Below are positions 7,246 to 16,042 of a DNA stretch of 23,683 nucleotides, piece by piece. The stretch is taken from positions 2,562 to 26,244 of the forward strand of contig DMSQ01000088.1 in NCBI GenBank assembly GCA_003457135.1, written 5' to 3'. The notes under the pieces were generated by a model. The model saw only the letters and a list, made by a program, of their open reading frames with translations. It was not told the origin of the DNA and did no database searches. This DNA is from Prolixibacteraceae bacterium (GTDB lineage: Bacteria; Bacteroidota; Bacteroidia; Bacteroidales; Prolixibacteraceae). Within the stretch, counting starts at the first letter, position 1. The number at the start of each line of letters is the position of its first letter. The position numbers and the translations under genes are program-made.

Positions 7246-9669
7246 CTAAAATTTCACAGTCAGTTTCAAATTCAGTTTTCGTTGAGTCAGGTAATTGGGT
7301 ACGCCAAACATGTCGCCCGTGTTGTTGGCCACCCACAAATACGAAATGGTATTGTTAATTCCCAGTAAGTTAAAAACTTCAAGGCTCAGCCACATGTCTT
7401 TAATCGAATTTAAAGCCTTGTATTTATAGGTTTTATGATCCCGGTTGATCAATACTTTCGAGAACCCAAGGTCAATACGGCGATACGGCGGAATGCGGAA
7501 AACATCGAGGTAACGCTCCGAATTAGGCGGACCGGTTGGGAGCCGTGAACCATAAAACGCGGTCATGTACATTTTCCAGGTTGGATTTCCGGGGAAATAA
7601 TCCTGAAAAAACACGCTGAAATTAAACCGCTGATCGGTTGGCCGGGGAATGTATCCGTGATTGTCGCCCAAAACATCCTCTTCGGTTTTCATGATGGAAA
7701 GGCTGGCCCATGATTCAATTCCGCTAACAAATTCTCCGTTCACTTTCATATCCAGTCCGGTAGCGTAACCAAATGCTTCGTGGTCGGGCAAATATCTGAT
7801 CCTCACGTTGTCTATCTGATATGGAGTCAGGTTTGAGAAGGATTTGAAATACAACTCGGAAGCAAACTTAAAAGGACGGTCCCAGGCGCGGAAAATATAG
7901 TCGGTTCCGAATACGACCTGAGCCGAACGCTGGGCTTTCGTTTTAGGATAAATGACTCCTTTCCGGTCTTTCAATTCCTTGTAGAATGGCGGCTGATCGT
8001 ACAATCCTCCGGAAAGGTGAAATACAAAATTGGCGTCCCAGTCGGGATAATACCGTAAAATTGCACGTGGACTTAACAAAAGTTCGTTGTTATAGCTCCA
8101 GTATTGCGAGCGGATTCCGGCCGTAAGATAAAGATCTCCCTTGCTTACAGGTATTTGGTAAGTATCCTGAATATAGACTGATAATCGGGTTGAATTCATC
8201 CCGAAACTTGTCCGGGTTGTACTAAATAGTTCAATTTTGTCACCCTGATAGGGAATAGAATAACCGGTCGAGTCACGGAGTATCCATTCGCTCATCCGAT
8301 CGTCAATTTTTTCAGCCTGAACTTTGATCCCCCAATTCAACAGGTGATGTTCCGAATTGTATGCTCCTTTGTGTTCAAGGCTGTAAACGGTCGCATCAAG
8401 ATAATTTCGGGCATGGTTTAAAAATGTACCGACACCAATGTTCAGCACACTATCTCCAAGTTCATCGGAACCCAAATCACGCTCCAGTTCATTTAAATAG
8501 TATTGCCCTAAAATATCGTAAGTTTCTTCTTCTTTGGAATGATAGGCAGAAGCAATAAGCTTCATATTCAGTTGCTCGCCCGGATGATAGTTGGCAACCA
8601 ATGCCCCGGTTTGGGTAGCGAACCGGTCAACTTCCTGACCTTCAAAATAAACTGTTGCATTATAGGCCTGATTCCAGGTTCCGAAACTGGTTTTACGTGT
8701 TTGCGGAATGAAATTGTAGCGATTTTGGGCAATGTTCCCCAAAAATGAAATGTCGAAGGCATTACTGAATTTGTAGGTCAGATAAGTCTGGGCATCGATG
8801 AAGCGTGGATCGTATTCACCTTTTTCGTCGAGAGAACCCAATAAATACCGGTTTGTTTTATAACGGATTCCGGCGATGTACGAAAATTTTCCGTTTTTGC
8901 TGAGATCTTCGAGCTGAAGCGAACCACCCAAAAAACTGGCGGAAGCCGAACCGGCAAATAAGGTTGGTTTCCGGTATTTGATATCAAGCACCGACGACAT
9001 TTTATCGCCGTACCTGGCATCGAAACCGCCTGCCGAAAATTCAATAGATGAAACCATATCCGAATTAATAAAACTCATACCTTCCTGTTGCCCGGCGCGG
9101 ATCAGGAGTGGCCGATAGACTTCAATGTCATTGACATATACCAGATTCTCATCGAAATTTCCACCCCGAACCGAATACTGGGAACTAAGTTCGTTATTGC
9201 TCGAAACACCTGGCAAAGTTTTGATCAGGGCTTCAACTCCTCCGGTTCCTGCATCAGTCATAGTGTTCAGGTATTTGGAGTCTATCCGGTCCAAATTAGC
9301 TTTATCGCGCCTTCTCTGTGTAATCCGGACTTCGCCAATCTCCAGATCAACCTGCTGAAGAGTGATGTTAAGTTCTATCCGTTGTTCTTCAGAAGCGGTG
9401 AGGTTCTTTTCAACTGAACGGTAACCAATCATCGAAAAAACGATCACAACGGGCTTTTTGGCCGGAATGCGCAGCAGGTATTCACCTTTGCGGTTCGAAA
9501 CAGTTCCGATCGTTGAGTTCCGGAGCGAAATATTGGCAAGTTCGACAGGATTTCCGGTACCGTCGGTAACTTTACCGAACAAAGTGGCATTGTTGCTCTG
9601 TGCGAAAAGGCCTGTGGAGTTGAGAAGAAACAGGAAGAAAAGGACTAAAAGTGATTGTATTGACCTCAT
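7246..9669 (-). CDS. TonB-dependent outer-membrane receptor with carboxypeptidase-regulatory-like N-terminus
   Basis: 807 residues from the ATG at 9669, giving a signal peptide (MRSIQSLLVLFFLFLLNSTGLFAQ). Residues about 28-112 form a CarboxypepD_reg-like beta domain (GKVTDGTGNPVELANISLR, GEYLLRIP, FSMIGYRSVEKNL). The plug domain follows (VEALIKTLPGVSSNN, YSVRGGNFDENLVYVNDIEVYRP, about 145-186) and then a long beta-barrel ending in KLNLKLTVKF, with the terminal Phe usual for outer-membrane barrels. Energised by TonB-ExbBD, it would import a ligand too large for porins. It lies between a GH42 galactosidase (62 bp upstream) and a PhzF gene (5 bp downstream). There is no SusD lipoprotein, so it is not a classic SusCD pair; at about 800 residues it is also shorter than SusC proteins. 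Ligand may be a galactoside, by context only. Confidence 0.92.
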   Translation of the reverse strand: MRSIQSLLVLFFLFLLNSTGLFAQSNNATLFGKVTDGTGNPVELANISLRNSTIGTVSNRKGEYLLRIPAKKPVVIVFSMIGYRSVEKNLTASEEQRIELNITLQQVDLEIGEVRITQRRRDKANLDRIDSKYLNTMTDAGTGGVEALIKTLPGVSSNNELSSQYSVRGGNFDENLVYVNDIEVYRPLLIRAGQQEGMSFINSDMVSSIEFSAGGFDARYGDKMSSVLDIKYRKPTLFAGSASASFLGGSLQLEDLSKNGKFSYIAGIRYKTNRYLLGSLDEKGEYDPRFIDAQTYLTYKFSNAFDISFLGNIAQNRYNFIPQTRKTSFGTWNQAYNATVYFEGQEVDRFATQTGALVANYHPGEQLNMKLIASAYHSKEEETYDILGQYYLNELERDLGSDELGDSVLNIGVGTFLNHARNYLDATVYSLEHKGAYNSEHHLLNWGIKVQAEKIDDRMSEWILRDSTGYSIPYQGDKIELFSTTRTSFGMNSTRLSVYIQDTYQIPVSKGDLYLTAGIRSQYWSYNNELLLSPRAILRYYPDWDANFVFHLSGGLYDQPPFYKELKDRKGVIYPKTKAQRSAQVVFGTDYIFRAWDRPFKFASELYFKSFSNLTPYQIDNVRIRYLPDHEAFGYATGLDMKVNGEFVSGIESWASLSIMKTEEDVLGDNHGYIPRPTDQRFNFSVFFQDYFPGNPTWKMYMTAFYGSRLPTGPPNSERYLDVFRIPPYRRIDLGFSKVLINRDHKTYKYKALNSIKDMWLSLEVFNLLGINNTISYLWVANNTGDMFGVPNYLTQRKLNLKLTVKF

Positions 9670-9674
9670 GCCGG

Positions 9675-9682
9675 CAAAAATA
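9675..9682 (-). promoter_or_regulatory. candidate -7 box (TATTTTTG) just ahead of the receptor gene
   Basis: The minus strand reads TATTTTTG, a TAnnTTTG match, ending only 5 bp before the ATG at 9669. If it acts as a promoter the transcript would start at or next to the start codon. It could equally be chance in an AT-rich spacer, and no -33 element is visible. Confidence 0.22.
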
Positions 9683-9731
9683 ATATTTCTGCTATAATTA
9701 ACTGTTTTGTTGTGTATAAATTGTTTTCCCA

Positions 9732-11834
9732 CTAATATTTCCAAACCAGTACATCAGCGGTTTTCATCGCTTTGTTCCCGATCAGGATTTTGGCATTCGC
9801 CGGAAGGTTCATTTCATATACCTTATCCGAATAATTCACTGCAATACCAAAACCATCGCGATACTCGACCATGATGCCTTCCGGATAATTTTCAACCGGA
9901 ATGCCCTGCTGCTTGTACAATTTAGTCAGGACCTGTTTTTCCAGATCGCCGGATTTTGAGTCAACCCCGATGTAAGTTATTGTTCCTTTACCCAGTTTGT
10001 GCGATACCACGGCAGGAGTTCCGGCGTAAAAATCGCCCTGGTAAGTAGCCCAGGTTTCTGTTCCTGCAAATGGTTTCAGCAATTCGCCCCAACTCGTCCA
10101 GGTATATTCCTGATTGTTGAAACGAATTTTGTCGGGTGAATGAGGCATGAGCAAATCATAAGACTCAACTTCGGCGCCAAAAAGGTTCCACATGGGTTGA
10201 TAGAATTTGGCCTCCCAAAGGTGTCCGTTCCTATCCTGAAGCCCGGTACGGCAGCTCATCACCAGATTTCCTCCGTTTTCAGCATACCGGGTTAACTTGT
10301 CTATCATTTCCTGATCAATCATTTGGTAAGCCGGAACAATTAAAACCGGGTAATTGGCAAAATTGCTGGTGTCCCGGACAAAGTCAACCGGAGCGCCGAA
10401 AGATTTTACGGCTTTGTAGTATTTCAGGAAATGACCTTCAGTATTCCATTCTGTGGTTTGCCTGTTCAGGTTAATGCCCTGCACATTGTCGGCATTAAAG
10501 AGGATTCCTGTTTTGCGCTGCAGATACGGTTTAGGTAATTGTGCTTTGGCATCGTAATTTTTACGTAATAGGTTTATTTCCTGAATAAACTGAGAAAATT
10601 CCAATCCGCCCGGGGTAGGTGTAACGCCGTCTGTTCCCACAATTCCATAGTGATATGCTTCGCAGCCATAAAGTGGGGCGCGATAACGGTAAGTACAGGT
10701 AAATTTGCTTCCTCCGGCAAACACATGCCAAAGCCACATTCGTATAGCCCCAGGAAGCGGTTGTGGATTGATACTGCCCCAGTTAACCTGTCCGGGCTGA
10801 AGTTCCATTACCCCATAAATACCTTTCATGGGACGGAAAAAATCGTTGGCCATGGCTAGGCGAGAATATTCGCCTACGCGGTACCCTTTTGGGCCAATGC
10901 CGCGGTCACTTCCATAAACCATATACCGGGTATAGGCTACAAAATCAAGTTCTTTGCTCATGCCAACATAACCAACATCGTACATTGGAATATAATTGGA
11001 AGTAATATACTGGAATGACGCGGTGTATTTCCGGAGAACTTTTGCCTGTTCATCCAGAAAAGTAGCAGTTTCTTCATCGGCAAACCGGTAATGGTCCAGC
11101 CTTTGGTGAAGGTTCATTCCCCATTGTTTGTGCTGCGGAATGTTTATTTCCTGAAAATCAGTGTAAGTTCCGCTCCAGAAATTGGTTCCCCACGCTTTAT
11201 TCACAGCATCAATGGTTTTGTATTTTTTCTTTACCCAATCTCGGAAACGCTGTGGCGCATCTTTCCCATAGTCCAGAAAACGGCGGGGTTCATTGTCGAG
11301 CTGCCAACCAATAACCCTTGCATCTTTCCCGTAGCGCTTTCCCAATTCATCAATCATTTTCATCGAATACTGCCGGTAATAATTGCTTGAAAAAGTGGCA
11401 TGCTGGCGACCCCCATGATCCATTTGAGTACCGCCCTCGTCGGTAGCCAGTACATCAGGATGCTTACGCACCAGCCAAACCGGCGGAGTTGCGGTCGAGG
11501 TGCAAAGAATGACTTTCAACTTGTATTTATCGGCCAGTTGCAACGACCGGTCTAACCATTTGAAATCATAACGGCCTTCTTCGGGCTCAAGCTGGGCCCA
11601 GGCAAACTCTGCAAAATGGGTGAATTCGAATCCCATTTTAGCCATGTTCTGAAAGTCACGGTCCCATTGGGCCGAGTCCCAGTGTTCAGGATAGTAATAG
11701 ACCCCAACCGAAGTTAATTCTTTGGCTGGAAAAAATTTTTCGGGATGTTGAGCCTTCGAATTCAGAAGAAGCAACATTCCTAAAAAAATTGATAAAATCA
11801 GTCGTTTAATAAGTAGTATCAGTTTCATTTTCAT
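9732..11834 (-). CDS. secreted GH42 beta-galactosidase
   Basis: 700 residues with a signal peptide ending near LLLLNSKAQ (about residue 29). The sequence SVGVYYYPEHWDSAQWDRDF (42-61), the run FTHFAEFAWAQLEPEEGRYDF, and GWQLDNEP with Glu182 as acid/base (176-183), then GVMELQPGQVNWG with Glu344 as nucleophile, mark family GH42; both catalytic Glu residues are present at the right spacing. A glutamine-amidotransferase-like trimerisation domain follows (PVLIVPAYQMIDQEMIDKL, about 510 on) and a short beta-rich C-terminal domain (NYPEGIMVEYRDGFGIAVNYSD). It hydrolyses terminal beta-galactosides in the periplasm or at the surface. The ATG two codons later (11828) is an equally good start. It is the first gene of the likely GH42 > receptor > PhzF unit. 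Confidence 0.95.
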   Translation of the reverse strand: MKMKLILLIKRLILSIFLGMLLLLNSKAQHPEKFFPAKELTSVGVYYYPEHWDSAQWDRDFQNMAKMGFEFTHFAEFAWAQLEPEEGRYDFKWLDRSLQLADKYKLKVILCTSTATPPVWLVRKHPDVLATDEGGTQMDHGGRQHATFSSNYYRQYSMKMIDELGKRYGKDARVIGWQLDNEPRRFLDYGKDAPQRFRDWVKKKYKTIDAVNKAWGTNFWSGTYTDFQEINIPQHKQWGMNLHQRLDHYRFADEETATFLDEQAKVLRKYTASFQYITSNYIPMYDVGYVGMSKELDFVAYTRYMVYGSDRGIGPKGYRVGEYSRLAMANDFFRPMKGIYGVMELQPGQVNWGSINPQPLPGAIRMWLWHVFAGGSKFTCTYRYRAPLYGCEAYHYGIVGTDGVTPTPGGLEFSQFIQEINLLRKNYDAKAQLPKPYLQRKTGILFNADNVQGINLNRQTTEWNTEGHFLKYYKAVKSFGAPVDFVRDTSNFANYPVLIVPAYQMIDQEMIDKLTRYAENGGNLVMSCRTGLQDRNGHLWEAKFYQPMWNLFGAEVESYDLLMPHSPDKIRFNNQEYTWTSWGELLKPFAGTETWATYQGDFYAGTPAVVSHKLGKGTITYIGVDSKSGDLEKQVLTKLYKQQGIPVENYPEGIMVEYRDGFGIAVNYSDKVYEMNLPANAKILIGNKAMKTADVLVWKY

Positions 11835-11887
11835 GATAGGCGAATTTTATTGTGGTTAATAATTGGCGTTACAAGTATAGTTTATTT

Positions 11888-11895
11888 CAAAGATA
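11888..11895 (-). promoter_or_regulatory. candidate -7 promoter box (TATCTTTG) for the GH42 unit
   Basis: The minus strand reads TATCTTTG, matching TAnnTTTG, 53 bp upstream of the GH42 start codon in the divergent spacer shared with the GNAT gene. This distance is reasonable for a leader. No clear -33 TTG at 17-23 bp was seen. Confidence 0.35.
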
Positions 11896-12035
11896 ATATT
11901 GAAAATTATTTCCGGCTGATGCTTCATATTTAAACCTACCATTAGTCCGTTTATCGGCAAAAACAAGCCATTCATGCCATTTTATTTTTCCTGATTGATT
12001 GTTTGGTTCTATATTCACGCATCAGAAAAAAAACC

Positions 12036-12572
12036 ATGAATCAAAAAATCAACATCCGACAGGAAACTCCGGAAGATTACGGCTGCGTAATTGAATTGAC
12101 CGAGAAAGCCTTTGAAACTATGGAATTCAGCGATGGGAACGAAGGCCAACTGGTTGATAAACTCCGGAAAGCGCCAACTTTTATTTCGGAACTTTCATTG
12201 GTTGCCGAACTCAACGGACAATTAGTCGGACACATCCTGTTTACTCCACTGCAAATTAGAAATGAGCAGACCAGTTTTATCTCGCTGGTTTTGGGGCCGG
12301 TTTCGGTTCTTCCTGAATTCCAAAAAAAGGGAATTGGAGGACAACTAATCATGGCAGGTCACCAAAAAGCCAGGGAACTCGGATTTCAATCGGTTATTCT
12401 GATCGGGCATCCTGAATATTACCCGCGATTTGGCTATAAACCCGCTTCAACCTGGGGGATTAAAACACAAATACCTTTGCCGTCCGACGATGTTTTTATG
12501 GCTGTTGAACTCACAGAAGGTGCATTGGACAAAGTTTCAGGCATGGTTATTTTTCCTCCGGAATTTGGATAA
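12036..12572 (+). CDS. GNAT family N-acetyltransferase, YhbS-like
   Basis: 178 residues from the ATG at 12036 (an upstream in-frame TTG at 12003 is rejected). The fold is visible as IRQETPEDYGCVIELTEKAF (beta1-alpha1), VAELNGQLVGHILFTPL (beta2-3), LGPVSVLPEFQKKGIGGQLI, which carries the acetyl-CoA pyrophosphate-binding Q-x-x-G-x-G motif, and ILIGHPEYYPRFGYKPAS, the YhbS-type C-terminal block. Acetyl-CoA would be the donor; the acceptor is unknown. It is transcribed divergently from GH42 across a 201-bp spacer and followed by a palindromic repeat before the carotenoid genes, so probably a single-gene unit. Confidence 0.9.
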   Translation: MNQKINIRQETPEDYGCVIELTEKAFETMEFSDGNEGQLVDKLRKAPTFISELSLVAELNGQLVGHILFTPLQIRNEQTSFISLVLGPVSVLPEFQKKGIGGQLIMAGHQKARELGFQSVILIGHPEYYPRFGYKPASTWGIKTQIPLPSDDVFMAVELTEGALDKVSGMVIFPPEFG

Positions 12573-12611
12573 CTAAGTAATAGAAACAATGTAATGTAGT
12601 ATTTAAAAATA

Positions 12612-12694
12612 ACTCACCCCGAAGTCCGCTGGCGGCCTTCCCCCCTCTCTTCGTGAAGAGAGGGGCAAAGCATCGCAGATGCGACGGGGTGAGT
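12612..12694. repeat. palindromic repeat, copy A (cloverleaf-forming)
   Basis: The ends ACTCACCCC (12612-12620) and GGGGTGAGT (12686-12694) are perfect inverted repeats. Inside are three hairpins: CCGC-TG-GCGG (12626-12635), CCCCTCTCTT-CGTG-AAGAGAGGGG (12642-12665) and GCATC-GCA-GATGC (12670-12682). The element sits between the GNAT and crtI-like genes and carries no ORF. Copies B and C lie at 14284-14363 and 19957-20043. Confidence 0.85.
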
Positions 12695-12711
12695 AAATAG
12701 GAAACAGAAAC

Positions 12712-14208
12712 ATGAACGAACAGAAAAATGCAGTAATCATAGGAGCCGGAGTTGGCGGATTAGCCACTGCCTGCTATCTGGCCCAAAATGGTTACGCGGT
12801 TGAAATTTACGAAAAAAACTGCAAGCCGGGCGGACGCTGCGGCCAACTTGTTCAGGACGGGCACCGTTTTGATTTGGGCGCAACTATTTTACTGATGCCA
12901 TCCTTGTATAAAAAGGTTTTGTCCGAATTAGGAATTGATCTGGAAAAAGATCTCGAAACTTCGTCGCTTGAACCGGTTTATAAATTATTTTTTGGCGATG
13001 GAACCGATTTCGCTTTTACCCGCAGCCCTGAGCGAATGAAATCCCAACTTGAAGCCATCGAACCGGGCAGTTTTCCAAAATATCAGGAATATGTGAACGA
13101 AGGTTATGAGTTTTTCAATCTTTCGATGAACGATCTGTTGGGAAAAAATTTCGATCATTTGTTTCAGTTTGTGAATTTTAAAAGCATGCGATTGCTCCTG
13201 AAATTAAAAACATATCTCTATCATACCGATTACATCAAACGGTTTTTCACAGATCAGAAACTCCGGATGGCTTTTACATTTCAGAATATTTACGTGGGAC
13301 AGAATCCATATCAGGCGCCGGCCTTTTTTTCGATGTTGCCCGGGGCCGAAATTGCCGAGGGAGCTTTATTCCCGAAAGGCGGAATGCACAGCATTGTTCA
13401 GACTTTGCAAACTTTGGCCGAAAAAAACAAGGTGCAGATTTACTGCAAAAAACCGGTTGAGAAAATAATCCTGAACGGCAAAAAAGCCGAAGGGATCATG
13501 CTCGAAGATGGCACTATTGTTCATGCCGATTTGGTGGTTGCAAGCGCCGATCTGCCCTACGTTTACGACAAACTTTTGCGAGACAAACCCAAAACCCGTT
13601 CATTAAAAAACAAAAAATATTCCTGTTCGGCCATCGTCTTTCATTGGGGCATTGACAAGGTTTATCCGCAGCTCGACCATCACAGTGTTTTCCTGAACGA
13701 CCCCTACAAAGAGGGATTGGATAAAATTTTCAATGAAAAATCACTGGCAGAAAATCCAAGTTTTTACATTCATGCACCTGTACGGAGCGATCAGTCGGCT
13801 GCTCCTGAAAATCACGATACATTATCGGTGATTGTTCCGGTGGCTCATTTGGACGAAAAGTACGATCAGGATTGGAAAAAACTAAAGCAAACTGCCCGCG
13901 AAGGTGTCATCCAACGACTGGAAGAAGCTGGTTTGTACGACATTGAAGAACACATCAAATTCGAGGTTTGCTACCTGCCCAAAACCTGGGAAACCAGTTG
14001 CAATGTGACCCGTGGTTCGGTGTTTGGAAGTTTGTCGCATTCTATTTTTCAGATGGGATATTTCCGCCCTCATAATCAGCATAAAAAGTATAAAAATTTG
14101 TATTTTGCAGGTGGAAGCACGCACCCCGGGAACGGTGTTCCGCTGGTGCTTCTGGGCGCCAAACTCACCAGCGAAAGGATTTTGAAAGACTCAAAAACAA
14201 AATATTAA
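12712..14208 (+). CDS. crtI: phytoene desaturase-family carotenoid enzyme (CrtI-like)
   Basis: 498 residues. The N-terminus VIIGAGVGGLATACYLAQNG with Glu34 following (YEKN) is the FAD-binding Rossmann motif, then KPGGRCGQL and FDLGATILLMP. The C-terminal LYFAGGSTHPGNGVPLVLLG (463-482) is the CrtI/CrtN/CrtD signature that closes the FAD site. Length fits the bacterial CrtI family. It would desaturate a C40 or C30 polyene precursor at the inner membrane. The crtB-like synthase lies 255 bp downstream on the same strand, which supports carotenoid work, but product type (phytoene desaturase, CrtD-like 3,4-desaturase, or diapophytoene desaturase) cannot be told from sequence alone. No cyclase or hydroxylase gene is present in the window. 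The palindromic repeat copies A and B flank this gene. Confidence 0.88.
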   Translation: MNEQKNAVIIGAGVGGLATACYLAQNGYAVEIYEKNCKPGGRCGQLVQDGHRFDLGATILLMPSLYKKVLSELGIDLEKDLETSSLEPVYKLFFGDGTDFAFTRSPERMKSQLEAIEPGSFPKYQEYVNEGYEFFNLSMNDLLGKNFDHLFQFVNFKSMRLLLKLKTYLYHTDYIKRFFTDQKLRMAFTFQNIYVGQNPYQAPAFFSMLPGAEIAEGALFPKGGMHSIVQTLQTLAEKNKVQIYCKKPVEKIILNGKKAEGIMLEDGTIVHADLVVASADLPYVYDKLLRDKPKTRSLKNKKYSCSAIVFHWGIDKVYPQLDHHSVFLNDPYKEGLDKIFNEKSLAENPSFYIHAPVRSDQSAAPENHDTLSVIVPVAHLDEKYDQDWKKLKQTAREGVIQRLEEAGLYDIEEHIKFEVCYLPKTWETSCNVTRGSVFGSLSHSIFQMGYFRPHNQHKKYKNLYFAGGSTHPGNGVPLVLLGAKLTSERILKDSKTKY

Positions 14209-14283
14209 ATACAAAGACACGAAGAAAATCATCAATGGTTAATAAGTAGAAGGAACTATTTAAATGTCTTATGTTTTTTACTC

Positions 14284-14363
14284 ACTCACCCCACGTCCGC
14301 AAGCGGACGTCCCCCCTCTCTTTTCAAAGAGGAGCAGAGCATCGCAGATGCGACGGCGTGAGT
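14284..14363. repeat. palindromic repeat, copy B (cloverleaf-forming)
   Basis: ACTCACCCC (14284-14292) pairs with GGCGTGAGT (14355-14363) with one mismatch. Internal hairpins are ACGTCCGC-AA-GCGGACGT (14293-14310, perfect 8 bp), CTCTTT-TC-AAAGAG (within 14317-14331) and GCATC-GCA-GATGC (14339-14351), the last identical to copy A. It lies in the crtI-crtB spacer. The first hairpin differs in base sequence from copy A yet is longer and fully paired. Confidence 0.85.
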
Positions 14364-14463
14364 CAAAATTCTGAAATAAAACAAAGTAGGACATCATTTC
14401 ACTTTTAGCACTTGATTGTAAAATTTTCTCTATGTCATAGCGAATAAACATTACGAACACAAA

Positions 14464-15408
14464 ATGGAAACACTCCTTCAGACCCAAACCAACCTTTACC
14501 TCGATATCTTCGATTCCATAGATTTCGAGAAAATTGTTGATCATCCGAATATCCTGATTGCTGCCCATTTCTGGGAACCCGAACGCTTTCAGGCGGCAAA
14601 AAGCTGCTACAAATTCATGCGGGCTATTGACGACCTGATAGACAATTACAAAACCGAGCATGTGACCATTGCTCCTGAAAATCAGGCACAGTTTGAATCC
14701 GATGTTTACCGCTGGATCAGCATTGCAGATGCTGCCCATGACATTCCCAGCCATCGTGAACTGACTGAAACGGTGCAACGATTCAGCATTCCGTTCTGGC
14801 CGCTTGAAGCCTTTGCCAAATCCATGATTTACGATATTTACCACGACGGTTTTCCAACTCTGCAAGGATTTATAGACTATGCAGGCGGCGCTTCGGTGGC
14901 GCCGGCTTCCATCTTTGTGCATTTGTGCGGACTGACCCAAAAAGACGGCACATATCTTCCACCAGTTTTCGATGTGAAACGGGTTGCAACGCCCTGTGCC
15001 ATTTTCAGCTATCTGGTACACATCATCCGCGATTTTCAGAAAGATCACCTCAATAACCTGAATTATTTTCCGGACGATTTGATTGAGAAAAACGGCCTCA
15101 ATCGCGAAAAACTCCTGCAAATGGCTAAAGGGATGCCTGTTGATCAGGGTTTCCGGGATTTAATTCGGGAATTGTATGAAGTGGCAGACTTTTACCGCCT
15201 GAAAACTTACGAAATGATTCAGGAAATCAGGACGTTTGTTGAACCACGCGGCCAGTTAAGCCTTGAAATCATCTTTGCCCTGTACCTTATGGTTTTTGAA
15301 CGCATTGACATCGAAAACGGAACTTTCACTACCAAGGAATTAAATCCCATATGGCGTGAAATAAAAGAGCGCGTTGGACAGGTGATTGAGCGGTTTGAAG
15401 CGGAATAA
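14464..15408 (+). CDS. crtB: squalene/phytoene synthase family protein (CrtB-like)
   Basis: 314 residues, all-helical prenyl-synthase pattern. The first Asp-rich motif is in RAIDDLIDN (Asp56...Asp60) and the second in HIIRDFQKDHLNNLNYFPDD (Asp190...Asp194); both bind Mg-diphosphate in head-to-head condensing enzymes. The FIDYAGGASVAPASIFVH block is the conserved active-site helix. It would join two C20 (phytoene) or two C15 (dehydrosqualene or squalene) diphosphates. Adjacency to a CrtI-like desaturase favours carotenoid synthesis. Length is a little above the usual 280-300. The ATG at 14464 lacks a Shine-Dalgarno sequence but gives the natural N-terminus. The methyltransferase gene follows after 63 bp. 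Confidence 0.85.
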   Translation: METLLQTQTNLYLDIFDSIDFEKIVDHPNILIAAHFWEPERFQAAKSCYKFMRAIDDLIDNYKTEHVTIAPENQAQFESDVYRWISIADAAHDIPSHRELTETVQRFSIPFWPLEAFAKSMIYDIYHDGFPTLQGFIDYAGGASVAPASIFVHLCGLTQKDGTYLPPVFDVKRVATPCAIFSYLVHIIRDFQKDHLNNLNYFPDDLIEKNGLNREKLLQMAKGMPVDQGFRDLIRELYEVADFYRLKTYEMIQEIRTFVEPRGQLSLEIIFALYLMVFERIDIENGTFTTKELNPIWREIKERVGQVIERFEAE

Positions 15409-15471
15409 TTTTAAGAAATGAAGCTTCAAGGCTAAAAGATGAAGGTTTACCACAACAAAAAAAATAACACA

Positions 15472-16032
15472 ATGAAAAATATTGAAAAACACAAAGTTTG
15501 CCCTGTTGAGATAGCTGGTGGCCTGGATAATTCAATCAGGAGGTTTCTGCAAAATCCTGAGAAAATATTGAAGCCATACATAAGAAAAGGGATGACAGTT
15601 CTTGATATGGGTTGTGGTCCTGGCTTTTTTACAATCGAAATTGCAAAAATGCTGGATGGTTCAGGCAAAGTAATTGCTGCCGATTTACAGGACGGAATGC
15701 TTGATATAGTAAGACGAAAAATTAAAGGAACGGATTTGGAGCCAAGGATCGAACTACATAAATGTCAAAGCGAAACTATTGGTGTCAATGAAAAAGTGAA
15801 TTTTATATTGGCATTTTATATGGTTCACGAAGTACCGGATCAGGATAAATTATTTCAGGAGTTTAAGTCAATATTAAATCCTAATGGAAAGATACTCATC
15901 GTTGAGCCGAACTTCCATGTTTCAAAAAAATCGTTTAAAACCATGCTTGAAAGAGTTGAAAGCAAAGGGTTTGAGATTATTGAAAGGCCAAAATCGTTCC
16001 TCAACAGGACGGTTGTATTGAGAATGAAGTAA
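15472..16032 (+). CDS. class I SAM-dependent methyltransferase
   Basis: 186 residues from the ATG at 15472; the in-frame ATG at 15439 would add 11 Lys/Asn-rich residues and cannot be excluded. LDMGCGPGFFTIEIAKML (44-61) is the SAM-binding motif I, with the acidic residue after beta2 in IAADLQ (Asp71), then FILAFYMVHEV (motif IV) and NPNGKILIVEPNF (post-motif). The N-terminal KVCPVEIAGGLDNSIRR block is typical of a Bacteroidota methyltransferase subgroup of unknown substrate. Only 10 bp separate its stop from the class V aminotransferase start, so the two are likely cotranscribed. It appears more AT-rich than its crt neighbours. No terminator is seen between crtB and this gene. Confidence 0.85.
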   Translation: MKNIEKHKVCPVEIAGGLDNSIRRFLQNPEKILKPYIRKGMTVLDMGCGPGFFTIEIAKMLDGSGKVIAADLQDGMLDIVRRKIKGTDLEPRIELHKCQSETIGVNEKVNFILAFYMVHEVPDQDKLFQEFKSILNPNGKILIVEPNFHVSKKSFKTMLERVESKGFEIIERPKSFLNRTVVLRMK

Positions 16033-16042
16033 TAAAATCGAC

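Noticed and set aside
12612..14363. Cloverleaf-like repeats as possible tRNA genes
   Set aside because: They can be drawn with three arms, but lack a T-loop GTTCNANNC, a proper anticodon arm and conserved D-loop bases, and two of the copies have stems of the wrong lengths.
14278..15120. 280-codon open frame on the minus strand over crtB
   Set aside because: It is the antisense shadow of the CrtB-like gene, whose plus-strand product has both Asp-rich motifs; the antisense product shows no family pattern and runs through the repeat copy B.
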